Positions 35,484-43,707 of a DNA stretch of 64,000 nt are shown piece by piece. The translations under genes and the position numbers were made by a program. The first letter of the stretch is position 1. Each line of letters starts with the position of its first letter. The notes under the pieces are model-generated. The model saw nothing but the letters and a program-made list of their open reading frames with translations. It ran no database searches and was not told the DNA's origin. Location: assembly GCA_964447205.1 (NCBI GenBank), contig CAYUSB010000031.1, forward strand, positions 1-64,000, in the 5' to 3' direction. Source of the DNA: JAEUKH01 sp964447205. Its GTDB lineage: Bacteria; Myxococcota_A; Polyangia; Polyangiales; Ga0077539.

Positions 35484-36449
35484 TCAATACGGCGACTCCG
35501 TCACGAAACCTACACCCCGGGGGCCCGCGGTGGAAGCCGCGGCGGGCCGGGCCGGGCGGGCCGGGCGCTCGGCGCGGGCGGGGCGCTCGACCCGGGCCGG
35601 GCGGGCCGGGCGCGGGACCGCGGCCGCCACGGCGACGGGCGCCGGGGCGGGCGGAGGGGGCGGAGCCACAGCCACGGGCTCGGGCGGAGGCGGAGGGGGA
35701 GGCGCCACGGCCACGGGCTCGGGCGGGGGCGGAGGGGGAGGCGCCACGGCCACGGGCTCGGGCGGGGGCGGCGGAGCGGGAGGCGCCACGGCCACGGGCT
35801 CGGGCGGAGGCGGCGGAGCGGGAGGGGCCACGGCCTCGGGGGCTGCGACCGGCGCAGGGGTCGGCGGGGCCGCGGGGGCTTCGGGCGCGGCGGGTTGGGC
35901 CTCGAGGGTCGACGGGGGGGTCGACGGCGTAGACGAGGAGCTCATCGCAAACGCGATGCCCCCTACCACGGCGATGGCGGCGACCATGGCGGCGATCATC
36001 CCGCCCCGGCTCCTGGTGCGCGGAAGCTCGGGCGGAGGCTCTTGAAACTTGACGGGGAGGGCCACCCGGGGGGAGCGCACCTCGGCCTTGGGGGCGGGTC
36101 GGGCCTCGACCTTGGGGGCGGGTCGGGCCTCGACGGCGATCGAGGCCACTTCGACGGGGGGCTGCGGCGCGGGGGCAGGGATCGAGGAGGGAGCCACTGT
36201 TGGGACAGCCGCCGCCCGGAGGGCTTCGAGGACCCCCGCGCTGGGTGCCGAGAAGCCCGTGTTGTCCCCCGCGTGACCGACGGGCGGAGCCATGGAGTCG
36301 AGGACCGGGGCCGCGCGGGCCACATCGAGCCCGAGCTCCCAACTCGGGCGGATCAGGAGGGCCGCGCGCTCAAACTCCTCGTCGCTCAGCGTCCCGTGAC
36401 GCCACAGACCCTCGGTGTGGGGGTGGGCAGACTCATCCAACGTCGTCAT
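35484..36449 (-). CDS. Single-pass membrane protein with proline-rich repeats
   Basis: A 321-residue protein from ATG 36449, preceded by GAGGA; the frame is open to 36512. Residues 18-32 (RHGTLSDEEFERAAL) resemble a short SHOCT-type oligomerisation motif. Residues 100-125 repeat VEARPAPK. One membrane helix lies at 151-169 (MIAAMVAAIAVVGGIAFAM). The outer part has four 13-14-residue copies of PEPVAVAPPPPPPP (about 215-265), then an Arg/Ala/Pro tail (RPARPARVERPARAERP). It looks like a wall-spanning tether of the TonB type, but no TonB C-terminal domain is present. Function unknown. Confidence 0.75.
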   Translation of the reverse strand: MTTLDESAHPHTEGLWRHGTLSDEEFERAALLIRPSWELGLDVARAAPVLDSMAPPVGHAGDNTGFSAPSAGVLEALRAAAVPTVAPSSIPAPAPQPPVEVASIAVEARPAPKVEARPAPKAEVRSPRVALPVKFQEPPPELPRTRSRGGMIAAMVAAIAVVGGIAFAMSSSSTPSTPPSTLEAQPAAPEAPAAPPTPAPVAAPEAVAPPAPPPPPEPVAVAPPAPPPPPEPVAVAPPPPPPPEPVAVAPPPPPPPEPVAVAPPPPPAPAPVAVAAAVPRPARPARVERPARAERPARPARPAAASTAGPRGVGFVTESPY

Positions 36450-36646
36450 GGCATCCTCGCGCAGTGGAACCGAGGCTACCCTCCGACCTTGGCTCACGCA
36501 ATGAACCCGCATTCATTCCCTGAGATTTCTCGGGCCGTCCTGATCGTTTCGTGCGCAGTACGCTGTGGCCTCCAGGCCGCACGGCGGGTCCCGCGGCAGG
36601 CCCTTGCGTTGTGGGGCGAGGCGTATACACCGATGGTCTCTTCGCC
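36450..36646. other. Divergent intergenic region before ribD
   Basis: Promoters for the Pro-rich protein gene (leftward) and for ribD (rightward) must lie here. I looked for the conserved core of an FMN riboswitch before ribD and did not find it. No clear -35/-10 pair stands out. Confidence 0.4.
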
Positions 36647-37825
36647 GTGAGTCACGCTCCCACCTCGTTGTCCGGGCTCACCGACGGGCCCTTTACCCCG
36701 GCCGAACGGGCGGCCATGGGGCGGGCCGTGGCCCTCGCCCGGCTGGGGTCTCCGTCGCCCAACCCCGCGGTCGGGGCGGTGGTCTTGCGCGGGGACGCGA
36801 CCGTCGGGGCGGGGTATCACCGCGCGGCCGGGGGACCGCACGCCGAGGTCGAGGCCTTGCGCGAGGCCGGCCATCACGCCCGCGGGTCCACCGTCGTCGT
36901 CACCCTCGAACCCTGCAACCACCACGGCCGGACCCCCCCCTGCACTGAAGCCCTCGCGGCGGCCGGGGTGTCCCGGGTGATCTTCGCCTGCCGCGACCCC
37001 AACCCCCACGTCTCGGGCGACGGCGAGGCCCGCCTGCGGGCCGCGGGCATCGACGTGGTGGTCGGCTTCGACCCCGACGGCCAGCGCGAAGCCGAGGCCC
37101 TCCTCGGCCCCTGGGCGACCTTCATCACCCGCGGGCGGAGCCACGTCACCCTCAAGGTCGGGATGAGCCTCGACGGGCGCATCGCCACCCGCACCGGGGC
37201 CTCCCAGTGGATCACCTCCCCGGCCTCCCGGGCCGACGCCCACGCCTTGCGGGCCGGCGCCGACGCGGTCCTGGTCGGGTCGGTCACCGTGCGGGCCGAC
37301 GACCCTGCCCTGACCGTTCGGGAGGCCCCCCTGCGGCAGGGACGGGCCCCCGTGCGGGTGGTGGTCGACAGCGCCCTCACCCTGCCCCGCGACGCGGCCC
37401 TCGTGCGCACGGCCCGGGACGTCCCGACGTGGGTCCTCTGCCGCGCGGGGGCCGACCCCGACCGGGTCCGGGCCCTGACCGACGCCGGGGTGGTCGTGCT
37501 CGGGGTCGACGGGGCGCTGGACGGGGCCCACATCGACCTGGAAGCCGCCTTGCGGGCCCTGGCCGCCCGGGGGGTGGTGTCGGTATTGTGCGAGGGCGGG
37601 GGGGGCCTGCACGGGGCCCTGCGCGACGCCTCCCTCGCCGACCGGGTGGTGTGCTACGTGGCCCCCATGCTCCTCGGCGGGCGCGGGGCCGTGTCGGCCT
37701 TCGGCGGCGTCGGGGCGGAGACCCTCGCCGACGCCACGCGGCTGGGGCCCTGGCACATCGAGCGGGTCGGACCCGACCTGAGGCTGGTGGCGGAGGTGGT
37801 TCGGGATGTTCACCGGGATCGTTGA
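36647..37825 (+). CDS. ribD: Bifunctional riboflavin deaminase-reductase RibD
   Basis: A 392-residue bifunctional enzyme (from GTG 36647) for steps two and three of riboflavin synthesis: deamination of the pyrimidine intermediate, then NADPH reduction of its ribosyl chain. The deaminase zinc site is HAEVEAL with PCNHHGRTPPC. The reductase domain has TLKVGMSLDGRIATRTGASQWIT and DAVLVGSVTVRADDPALT. ATG 36716 would cut into the conserved first helix, so the GTG is preferred; the frame is open to 36551. ribE overlaps its end by 20 bp. Confidence 0.95.
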   Translation: MSHAPTSLSGLTDGPFTPAERAAMGRAVALARLGSPSPNPAVGAVVLRGDATVGAGYHRAAGGPHAEVEALREAGHHARGSTVVVTLEPCNHHGRTPPCTEALAAAGVSRVIFACRDPNPHVSGDGEARLRAAGIDVVVGFDPDGQREAEALLGPWATFITRGRSHVTLKVGMSLDGRIATRTGASQWITSPASRADAHALRAGADAVLVGSVTVRADDPALTVREAPLRQGRAPVRVVVDSALTLPRDAALVRTARDVPTWVLCRAGADPDRVRALTDAGVVVLGVDGALDGAHIDLEAALRALAARGVVSVLCEGGGGLHGALRDASLADRVVCYVAPMLLGGRGAVSAFGGVGAETLADATRLGPWHIERVGPDLRLVAEVVRDVHRDR

Positions 37826-38471
37826 GGCCGTCGGCACCCTGCGACGGATCGAGCGTCGGGGCCCCTCGGCCGTGGTCGAAGTGGGCTGCCCCTTCACGGG
37901 GTACACCCTCGGCGAGAGCATCGCCGTCGACGGGGTGTGCCTGACGGTGACCCGATTTGGGCAAGGGTTCTTCTGCGCCGACGCCTCGGTCGAGACCTTG
38001 CGGCGCAGCACCCTCGGGGCCCGCACCCCCGGAGACCGGCTCAACCTGGAGCGGGCCGTTCAGCTCGGGGGGCGGCTCGGGGGGCACTTCGTCGGCGGAC
38101 ACGTCGACGGGGTGGGCCACATCGCCCGCCGCGAGGCCGCGGGAGACGCCGAGCGGGTCACGATCACCGCGCCCCCCGAGGTCTTGCGCTTCGTCGCCGA
38201 GAAGGGCTCGATCACCGTCGACGGGGTGAGCCTCACCGTCAACCGCGTGGGCCCCGGCGAGTTCGAGGTCATGCTCGTGCCCTACACCCGGGGCGACACC
38301 ACCCTGGCCGACAAACCCGGGGGCAGCCCCGTCAACCTGGAGGCCGACGTCCTCGCCCGGTACGTAGCCCGGGCCCTCGAAGCCGCCGCCCCCGGCGGAA
38401 CCCCTCCCCCGCCCGCGTCGGGCGGCGAAGACCCCCTCCAGGCCCTCCTGCAACGCCAGGGGTACCTCTGA
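37806..38471 (+). CDS. ribE: Riboflavin synthase alpha chain
   Basis: A 221-residue enzyme that converts two lumazine molecules into riboflavin and the pyrimidine precursor. It has the two homologous barrels: MFTGIVEAVGTL ... GESIAVDGVCLTVT, then GGHFVGGHVDGVGHI ... GSITVDGVSLTVN. The extra C-terminal tail (about 200-221, PPPPASGGEDPLQALL) is not family-typical. Overlap with ribD indicates translational coupling. The rest of the pathway (ribBA, ribH) is not in the window. Confidence 0.97.
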   Translation: MFTGIVEAVGTLRRIERRGPSAVVEVGCPFTGYTLGESIAVDGVCLTVTRFGQGFFCADASVETLRRSTLGARTPGDRLNLERAVQLGGRLGGHFVGGHVDGVGHIARREAAGDAERVTITAPPEVLRFVAEKGSITVDGVSLTVNRVGPGEFEVMLVPYTRGDTTLADKPGGSPVNLEADVLARYVARALEAAAPGGTPPPPASGGEDPLQALLQRQGYL

Positions 38472-38483
38472 CTCGCGAAGGTC

Positions 38484-39581
38484 TCAGGCCCCGGTGCGGA
38501 AGTGCATCACGTCGCCGTCCTGCACCACGTACTCCTTGCCTTCGAGGCGCAGGCGCCCCGCGTCGCGGGCCCCCGACTCGCCCTTGAGCCGCACGAAGTC
38601 GTCGTAGCTGATGGTCTCGGCGCGGATGAAGGTGCGCTCGAAATCGGTGTGGATCACCCCGGCCGCCACGGGGGCCGTGTCGCCGACCTCGATGGTCCAG
38701 GCCCGGGTCTCCTTGGGGCCCGCGGTGAAGTACGTCCGGAGCCCGAGGAGGGCGTAGGCCTCGCGGATCAGGCGGTTGAGCCCGGGCTCCTTGAGGCCGA
38801 GGGTGTCGAGGAAGTCCTTGCGGTCGTCGGGGGCGAGCAGGGCGATCTCGCTCTCGATGCGGGCCGAGATGACCACCGCCCGGCTGCCGTCGCGGGCGGC
38901 CCGCTCGGCCACCTTGGCGGAGAGCTCGTTGCCGAGGTCGGCGGACTCCTCGTCGACGTTGCACACGAAGAGGGCGGGTTTGGCGGTGAGGAGCTGGAGC
39001 ATACGCCAGGACTTCTCGTCCTCGGGGGCGATGACGGCGGCCCGGGCGGGTCGGCCCGCGTTGAGGAGGTCGAGGGCGACCTTGACGAGGCGCAGGGTGG
39101 CGATGGCCTCCTTGTCGCCGCCGCGGACGCGCTTCTCCAGGGTGTTCGAGCGCTTCTCGAGGCTCTCCAGGTCGGCCAGCATCAGCTCGGTCTCGATGAT
39201 GTCGAGGTCGGACAGGGGGTCGATGCGGTTCTCGACGTGGATGATGTCGTCGTCGTGGAAGCAGCGGGCCACGAAGGCCACGGCGTCGCAGTCGCGGATG
39301 TTGGCGAGAAACTGGTTGCCCAGGCCCTCGCCCTTGGAGGCCCCGCGCACGAGCCCGGCGATGTCGACGAAGTTGATCCGGGCCGGGATGATCTCCTTCG
39401 AGCCCACGATCTTCGCGAGGACCTCGAGGCGGGGTTCGGGCACGGCCACGTCGCCCACGTTGGGCTCGATCGTACAAAAGGGGTAGTTGGCGGCCTGAGC
39501 CGCCGCGGTCTGGGTGAGGGCGTTAAACAGGGTGGACTTGCCCACGTTGGGCAGGCCCACGATTGCGACTTTCAGCGCCAT
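38484..39581 (-). CDS. ychF: Obg-family ATPase YchF
   Basis: A 365-residue P-loop protein of universal distribution that prefers ATP to GTP. The P-loop is GLPNVGKS (9-16), the switch region is NFVDIAGLV, the altered G4 motif is NVDE (the reason for ATP preference), and the C-terminal TGS domain begins near GLRTYFTAGPKETRAW. Length and start MALKVAIVGLPNVGKS are canonical. It acts at the ribosome and in stress responses in other bacteria. It converges on ribE with 12 bp between. Confidence 0.98.
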   Translation of the reverse strand: MALKVAIVGLPNVGKSTLFNALTQTAAAQAANYPFCTIEPNVGDVAVPEPRLEVLAKIVGSKEIIPARINFVDIAGLVRGASKGEGLGNQFLANIRDCDAVAFVARCFHDDDIIHVENRIDPLSDLDIIETELMLADLESLEKRSNTLEKRVRGGDKEAIATLRLVKVALDLLNAGRPARAAVIAPEDEKSWRMLQLLTAKPALFVCNVDEESADLGNELSAKVAERAARDGSRAVVISARIESEIALLAPDDRKDFLDTLGLKEPGLNRLIREAYALLGLRTYFTAGPKETRAWTIEVGDTAPVAAGVIHTDFERTFIRAETISYDDFVRLKGESGARDAGRLRLEGKEYVVQDGDVMHFRTGA

Positions 39582-39677
39582 CGGAGGTCCTTCGGGTGCA
39601 GGGAGGCTCGAAACGGGGATGGTGGTCGAGGCGGCGCTTCACTACCCCAACCGACCGCGGCCGTCGAGGGAGGGCAT

Positions 39678-39842
39678 GTCCCTGTGTATCGCCCACCCGC
39701 CGCGACGGAGTCGGTGCGGTACTGCGTGGTCCACGCCGAGCGGGAGCCCTTCCTCGCGGCGGCCCGGGCAGCGGAGGTGGCCCTGCCGAGGTATGTGGAG
39801 GCGCGGTGCGGGGCACGACGGCGCGCGCGGGGAGCTGTCTGA
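39678..39842 (+). pseudogene. Remnant of IS91-like transposase N-terminus
   Basis: A 54-codon stretch reads VPVYRPPAATESVRYCVVHA, then EPFLAAARAAEVALPRYVEAR. This is the usual start of IS91/IS801-type transposases just before their zinc-binding region. The next residues (CGARRRARGAV, stop) have lost the expected Cys motifs, and nothing transposase-like follows. It lies in the 520-bp interval between ychF and the Uma2 gene; the rest of that interval shows no gene. Confidence 0.5.
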
Positions 39843-40101
39843 GGTTGGAGCCGCGGCGGGGTGGTTGGACTCGTTCAGCGAGCTCTGCGTCGACCACCGA
39901 TGTCCCCGCGCAGCACGGTCGGTGCGTGAGGGCGCTTCGTCCAACTGGGAACCTGTCGACTCGAAAGAGGGGCTGGAGCTTCGGGCTGGCGGCTGCTCCA
40001 CCCCGGGAACCCATTGGAGGTCCCATCCGCCGCGTGGAGCGGCTACGCCAGCGAGCCAGCCGGAGGGCCCGGCACGCGAGACGTGTGGTAGCCTCCAGGC
40101 C

Positions 40102-40893
40102 ATGAGCGGCGGCGCAGCATGGAACCTGGACGAGGAGCCGACGCCCCCCTCGGCGTGGGACCTCCATGACGACGAGGAGCGGATGCCCGAGAGCCCCACC
40201 CACGGCGAGATCTGTGATCTGGTCAAGGCGATCCTGTCCTACCGCTGCCTCTCCCGCGGTGTGATCGCCCTGGTCGGGGGCCATCTCGCCCTGCGATGGG
40301 ATCCGTTGAATCCGAAGCAGGGCGTCGACCCCGATGTGTACCTGGTGGAGCCCGCCCCGCCGCTTGGAGCCGGGACCAAGAGCCTGCGGACCTGGGTGAA
40401 GGGGCATCATCCGCCCCGGGTGGTTCTCGAGGTGGTGAGCCAAGGCACCGCCGAGGTGGACTACTTCGACAAACCCGCCCGCTACGCCCAGGCCAGGGTG
40501 GGCGAGTTGTGGATCTTTGACCCCCTGCGGCATGGGCCCGACGTCGAGGGAGGGCCCTTCCTCTTGCAGGTGTGGCGACGCAAGCCGCGCGGCACGTGGG
40601 CCCGGGTGTACGCAGGCGACGGCCCCGCCCGCACGGAGGAGCTCGACGCCTGGCTCGTGGTCACCGACGACGGGATGCGCCTGCGCATCGCCGACGACGC
40701 CGAGGGCACTCACCTGTGGCCCACCGAAGCCGAGGCCGAGCGCGCCGCCAAGGAGTCCGCCCTCGCAGGGCAGGAGGCCGAACGCGCCGCCAAGGAGGCC
40801 GCCCTCGCAGGGCAGGAGGCCGAACGCGCCGCCAAGGAGGCCGCCCTCGCGGAGCTCGCGCAGTTGCGGGCGGAGCTGGCCCGACGCGTCTGA
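40102..40893 (+). CDS. Uma2 family (PD-(D/E)XK-fold) protein with repeat tail
   Basis: A 263-residue protein of the Uma2 family, a restriction-endonuclease fold found in many copies in cyanobacteria and myxobacteria; most are untested. Core residues are recognisable: THGEICDLVKAILSYR, then GVDPDVYLVEP (catalytic Asp), RVVLEVVSQGTAEVDYFDKPARYAQARVGELWIFDP (Glu plus the conserved KxxxYAxxGVxEYWxxDP-like strand; a Lys is missing from the usual EVxSxS-x-K spacing). The C-terminus has three 14-residue repeats of AERAAKEAALAGQE, a coiled coil. ATG 40102 is chosen at the start of protein character. Confidence 0.85.
   Translation: MSGGAAWNLDEEPTPPSAWDLHDDEERMPESPTHGEICDLVKAILSYRCLSRGVIALVGGHLALRWDPLNPKQGVDPDVYLVEPAPPLGAGTKSLRTWVKGHHPPRVVLEVVSQGTAEVDYFDKPARYAQARVGELWIFDPLRHGPDVEGGPFLLQVWRRKPRGTWARVYAGDGPARTEELDAWLVVTDDGMRLRIADDAEGTHLWPTEAEAERAAKESALAGQEAERAAKEAALAGQEAERAAKEAALAELAQLRAELARRV
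40732..40857 (+). repeat. Three 42-bp tandem repeats in Uma2 tail
   Basis: Copies at 40732-40773, 40774-40815 and 40816-40857 encode EAERAAKEAALAGQ with few differences. The unit is a multiple of seven residues, so heptads of the coiled coil are kept whatever the copy number. Confidence 0.9.
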
Positions 40894-40910
40894 GCGCCGG
40901 AGCACCCCCC

Positions 40911-41789
40911 CTACTGCGGCGCCAGGACCCGCACCCCCCCCGCCTCGACCCGCACGTCCATGGTCTTTGCCGGCCCCTCGCAGAGGTCGCCGTCGCGGTG
41001 GTAGCGACGCAGCGACCCCTCGACCACGACGCGCCCCACGTGACGCGTGGGCAGGATGAGGGCGGCCTCCTCCCCGTCGCGCATCCGATCGAGGGCCGCG
41101 AGCACCAGCGGGCGCTCGGCCTCCCCGACGAGCACCAGGTCGAGCCGACCGTCGCTCGGGCAGGCCCCCGGGGCCAGGGGGAGGCTCGGCCCGATGAAGG
41201 GGATGTTGAGGACCTCGATCATGAGGTAGGCCCCGGAGAGGTCTTCGCCGTCGGCGACGATCTCGTAGCGCTTGAGGGGGCTCTGGGCCACGTGCTTGCG
41301 GAGCAGCTTGAGGTCGCGGGCCAGCTTGTCGTCGGGCTCGATGGGCTCCTCGGGCTCGACCTCCCGGTGCATCAGCCGGGGGAAGGCCCCAAAACCCAGG
41401 GCCTCGAAGAAGCAGCGGGTCTCGCCCTCGGCCGTGGCGTGGGCGACGTCGAAGGCCCGCACCGCGTCGCTGCTCCAGCCCGCGATGCGCTCCCCGACCG
41501 GGGCGTCGAGGCGCAGGGTGCGGGCGATGTTGTTGGCCGTCCCGAAGGGCAGGACCGTCAGCGGAACCCCCGTGCCCGCGAGGATCGACGCGGCCTTGTT
41601 GACCGTGCCGTCACCCCCGGCGACCACCACGAGATCGCACGGAGAGCGCAGGGCCTCGGTGAGCGCGCGCCGACTCTCGACGCAGGCCACGACGTGATGA
41701 CCAACGCCCTCGATCCGCCGGACCAGGTCGGCGGCGTCGTGATCTTGCCCCCCGGCCGACGGGTTGTGCATCAGGACGATGTGCATCAT
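40911..41789 (-). CDS. Diacylglycerol/sphingosine kinase-like lipid kinase (YegS family)
   Basis: A 292-residue ATP-dependent lipid kinase of the DAGK catalytic superfamily. The nucleotide site is VVVAGGDGTVNKAAS, followed by LPFGTANNIARTL (substrate/ATP loop) and GFGAFPRLMHREVE. The C-terminal beta domain has GRLDLVLVGEAERP. It starts with tandem Met codons at 41789. It is divergent from surE with 49 bp between. It probably phosphorylates diacylglycerol or a related alcohol at the membrane. Confidence 0.92.
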   Translation of the reverse strand: MMHIVLMHNPSAGGQDHDAADLVRRIEGVGHHVVACVESRRALTEALRSPCDLVVVAGGDGTVNKAASILAGTGVPLTVLPFGTANNIARTLRLDAPVGERIAGWSSDAVRAFDVAHATAEGETRCFFEALGFGAFPRLMHREVEPEEPIEPDDKLARDLKLLRKHVAQSPLKRYEIVADGEDLSGAYLMIEVLNIPFIGPSLPLAPGACPSDGRLDLVLVGEAERPLVLAALDRMRDGEEAALILPTRHVGRVVVEGSLRRYHRDGDLCEGPAKTMDVRVEAGGVRVLAPQ

Positions 41790-41838
41790 GAAGTTCTAGT
41801 GCTCGCTCCAACCCCCTACAACCCGGAGGCCTCGCACC

Positions 41839-42570
41839 ATGCGCATCCTCATCTCCAACGACGACGGCATCTACAGTCCCGGGATCGCGGCCCTCGCCGA
41901 GGTCGCCGCGGGCTTTGGAGAGGTGCGGGTCGTAGCCCCTGACGTCGAGCAGTCCTCGATGGGCCACGCCATCACCCACAGCCGACCCCTGACAATTCGC
42001 CGCACGACCATCGGGTCCTTCGACGCCTGGCGGGTCAACGGGACCCCCGCCGACTGCGTCGCCCTCGGGGCCGCCCTCTGGGCCCCGGTCGATGTGGTCC
42101 TGTCGGGGATCAACCTCGGCCCCAACCTCGGCAACTCGATGTGGCACTCGGGCACCCTCGCCGCCGCCAAGCAGGCCGCCCTCCTCGGTCTGCGGGGCAT
42201 CGCCCTGAGCACCCCCGTGACCCGCGACGAGCCCCGCTTTGAGAGCCTCAAGCCCTACATCGCGCGCGTCCTCGAGGCCCTCCTGCCGGCCACCGAGCTC
42301 TGCCTCGTCAACGTCAACCTCCCCGTCGAGCCCCAGGGCCTGGAGTGGACCTCCCAGTCGGTGCGCCACTACGACGGCAGGGTCATCGCGGGGACCGACC
42401 CCATGGGCCGCGAACACCACTGGATCACCGTAGTCCCCGTGGAGGGCACCGACGAGGGCACCGACCGGCGGGCCATGATGAAGGGCATGGTCTCGATGAC
42501 CCCCCTGCGCCTCGACCTCACCGACCACACGGCCCTGGCCGAAGCCCGGGATCGATACCCCTTGCACTGA
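41839..42570 (+). CDS. surE: 5'/3'-nucleotidase SurE
   Basis: A 243-residue metal-dependent nucleotidase/exopolyphosphatase. Metal ligands are Asp8 and Asp9 in ISNDDGIYSPGI, with the conserved SSMGHAIT and the later SGINLGPNLGNSMWHSGT (Asn ligand). The C-terminus LTDHTALAEARDRYPLH is complete. The stop codon TGA (42568-42570) is exactly the left target-site copy of the small inverted-repeat element that follows. Confidence 0.97.
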   Translation: MRILISNDDGIYSPGIAALAEVAAGFGEVRVVAPDVEQSSMGHAITHSRPLTIRRTTIGSFDAWRVNGTPADCVALGAALWAPVDVVLSGINLGPNLGNSMWHSGTLAAAKQAALLGLRGIALSTPVTRDEPRFESLKPYIARVLEALLPATELCLVNVNLPVEPQGLEWTSQSVRHYDGRVIAGTDPMGREHHWITVVPVEGTDEGTDRRAMMKGMVSMTPLRLDLTDHTALAEARDRYPLH

Positions 42571-42728
42571 GAGTCTGTAGAACAATGTCTCCTGTCGGTG
42601 GCGGCGCGATGCCCGTCGCGATGCGGCGTCGACGCACTTCACCGCACATTCAGTGCGCTTTCAGTGCATCTCCTTGCCTCGCTCGGGCCTCCCGCCACCA
42701 CCTCGGTCCGACATGGTTCTACAGACTC
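42571..42728. mobile_element. 158-bp MITE-like element with 19-bp terminal repeats
   Basis: The left end GAGTCTGTAGAACAATGTC (42571-42589) is repeated inverted at the right end (42710-42728) with one mismatch, and weaker symmetry continues inwards. The element is flanked by TGA on both sides (42568-42570 and 42729-42731), a 3-bp target duplication of the TNA type. There is no coding capacity. Ends starting GAG with a TNA duplication suggest mobilisation by an IS5-type (IS1031-like) transposase; none is in the window. It lies between surE and the GGDEF gene. Confidence 0.7.
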
Positions 42729-42769
42729 TGACCCGAAGGGGCCCCTGGGGTCGATCACCCCGCGGGCGG

Positions 42770-43666
42770 TCAGACCGCGCGCATCACCCGGTTGCGGCCC
42801 GACTGTTTGGCCTTGTAGAGGGCGTCGTCGGCCCCCTTGAGGAGGGCGTCGCTGGTGACCCCCGCGGACGGACCCAGGGACGCGGCGTCGATCACCCCGA
42901 GGCTCGCGGTGACCACCACGGGTTTGCCCTTGGGGCGGAGGTCCATCGACTCGATGGCCTGACGCAGCCGCTCGGCGACGATCATGGCCCCGTCGCCCGA
43001 GGTCTCGGTCAGGATCATCGTCAGCTCCTCGCCGCCGTAGCGGCAGGCCGCGTCGGTGGCCCGGCAGTGACCCGACAGGAGGTCGCCGATGCGCTGCAAG
43101 ACCATGTCGCCGAAGGGGTGGCCGAAGTTGTCGTTGAGGCCCTTGAAGTGGTCGACGTCGAGCATCACCAACGACAGGCCCCGGCCGTACCGCCGCACCG
43201 CGTGGACCTCGTCGGCGAGGCGCTGGTTGAAGTACCCGCGGTTCCACAGGCCGGTGAGGCCGTCGAGTTGGGCCCGGGCGGCGAGCATGTCGTGAAACCG
43301 TTTGGTCCGCAGGGCGGCCCGCACCCGGGCCCGGAGCTCGGCCGGGTCGAAGGGTTTGGTGACGTAGTCCACGGCCCCGAGGTCAAACCCCCGGACCTTG
43401 ACATCGACCGACCCGGCCCCCGTGAGGAAGATCACCGGGACCATCGAAGTCGACGGGTCGGCCTTGAGCCGGGTGCACACCTCCAGCCCGCCCATCTCCG
43501 GCATCTCCACGTCGAGGAGGATCAGGTCGGGCTGGAGGTCGAAGGCCTTGGCGAGCCCCTCGGCGGGCGTCATGGCGTGCTCGACCCGCAGCCCCTCGGG
43601 GCGCAGACGCACGTCGAGGAGGGTGTGAATCTCGGGCGAGTCGTCGATTACAAGAATGGTCTGCAT
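42770..43666 (-). CDS. Response regulator with GGDEF diguanylate cyclase domain
   Basis: A 298-residue PleD/WspR-like protein that makes c-di-GMP when phosphorylated. The receiver domain has the acidic pair Asp8-Asp9, phospho-acceptor Asp52 (LLDVEMP) and Lys104 (VTKPFD). The cyclase active site is GGEEL at 211-215, with the upstream DVDHFKGLND. The inhibitory I-site RATD (202-205) sits five residues before it, so feedback by c-di-GMP is expected. It lies 41 bp downstream of the hybrid kinase on the same strand and is the natural output of that kinase. Confidence 0.96.
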   Translation of the reverse strand: MQTILVIDDSPEIHTLLDVRLRPEGLRVEHAMTPAEGLAKAFDLQPDLILLDVEMPEMGGLEVCTRLKADPSTSMVPVIFLTGAGSVDVKVRGFDLGAVDYVTKPFDPAELRARVRAALRTKRFHDMLAARAQLDGLTGLWNRGYFNQRLADEVHAVRRYGRGLSLVMLDVDHFKGLNDNFGHPFGDMVLQRIGDLLSGHCRATDAACRYGGEELTMILTETSGDGAMIVAERLRQAIESMDLRPKGKPVVVTASLGVIDAASLGPSAGVTSDALLKGADDALYKAKQSGRNRVMRAV

Positions 43667-43707
43667 CGGGGCTCCTCGGTGCCTCGTCGGCGCGATCGGT
43701 CAACGTG

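Noticed and set aside
36513..36646. FMN riboswitch before ribD
   Set aside because: The conserved riboswitch core sequences are not present.
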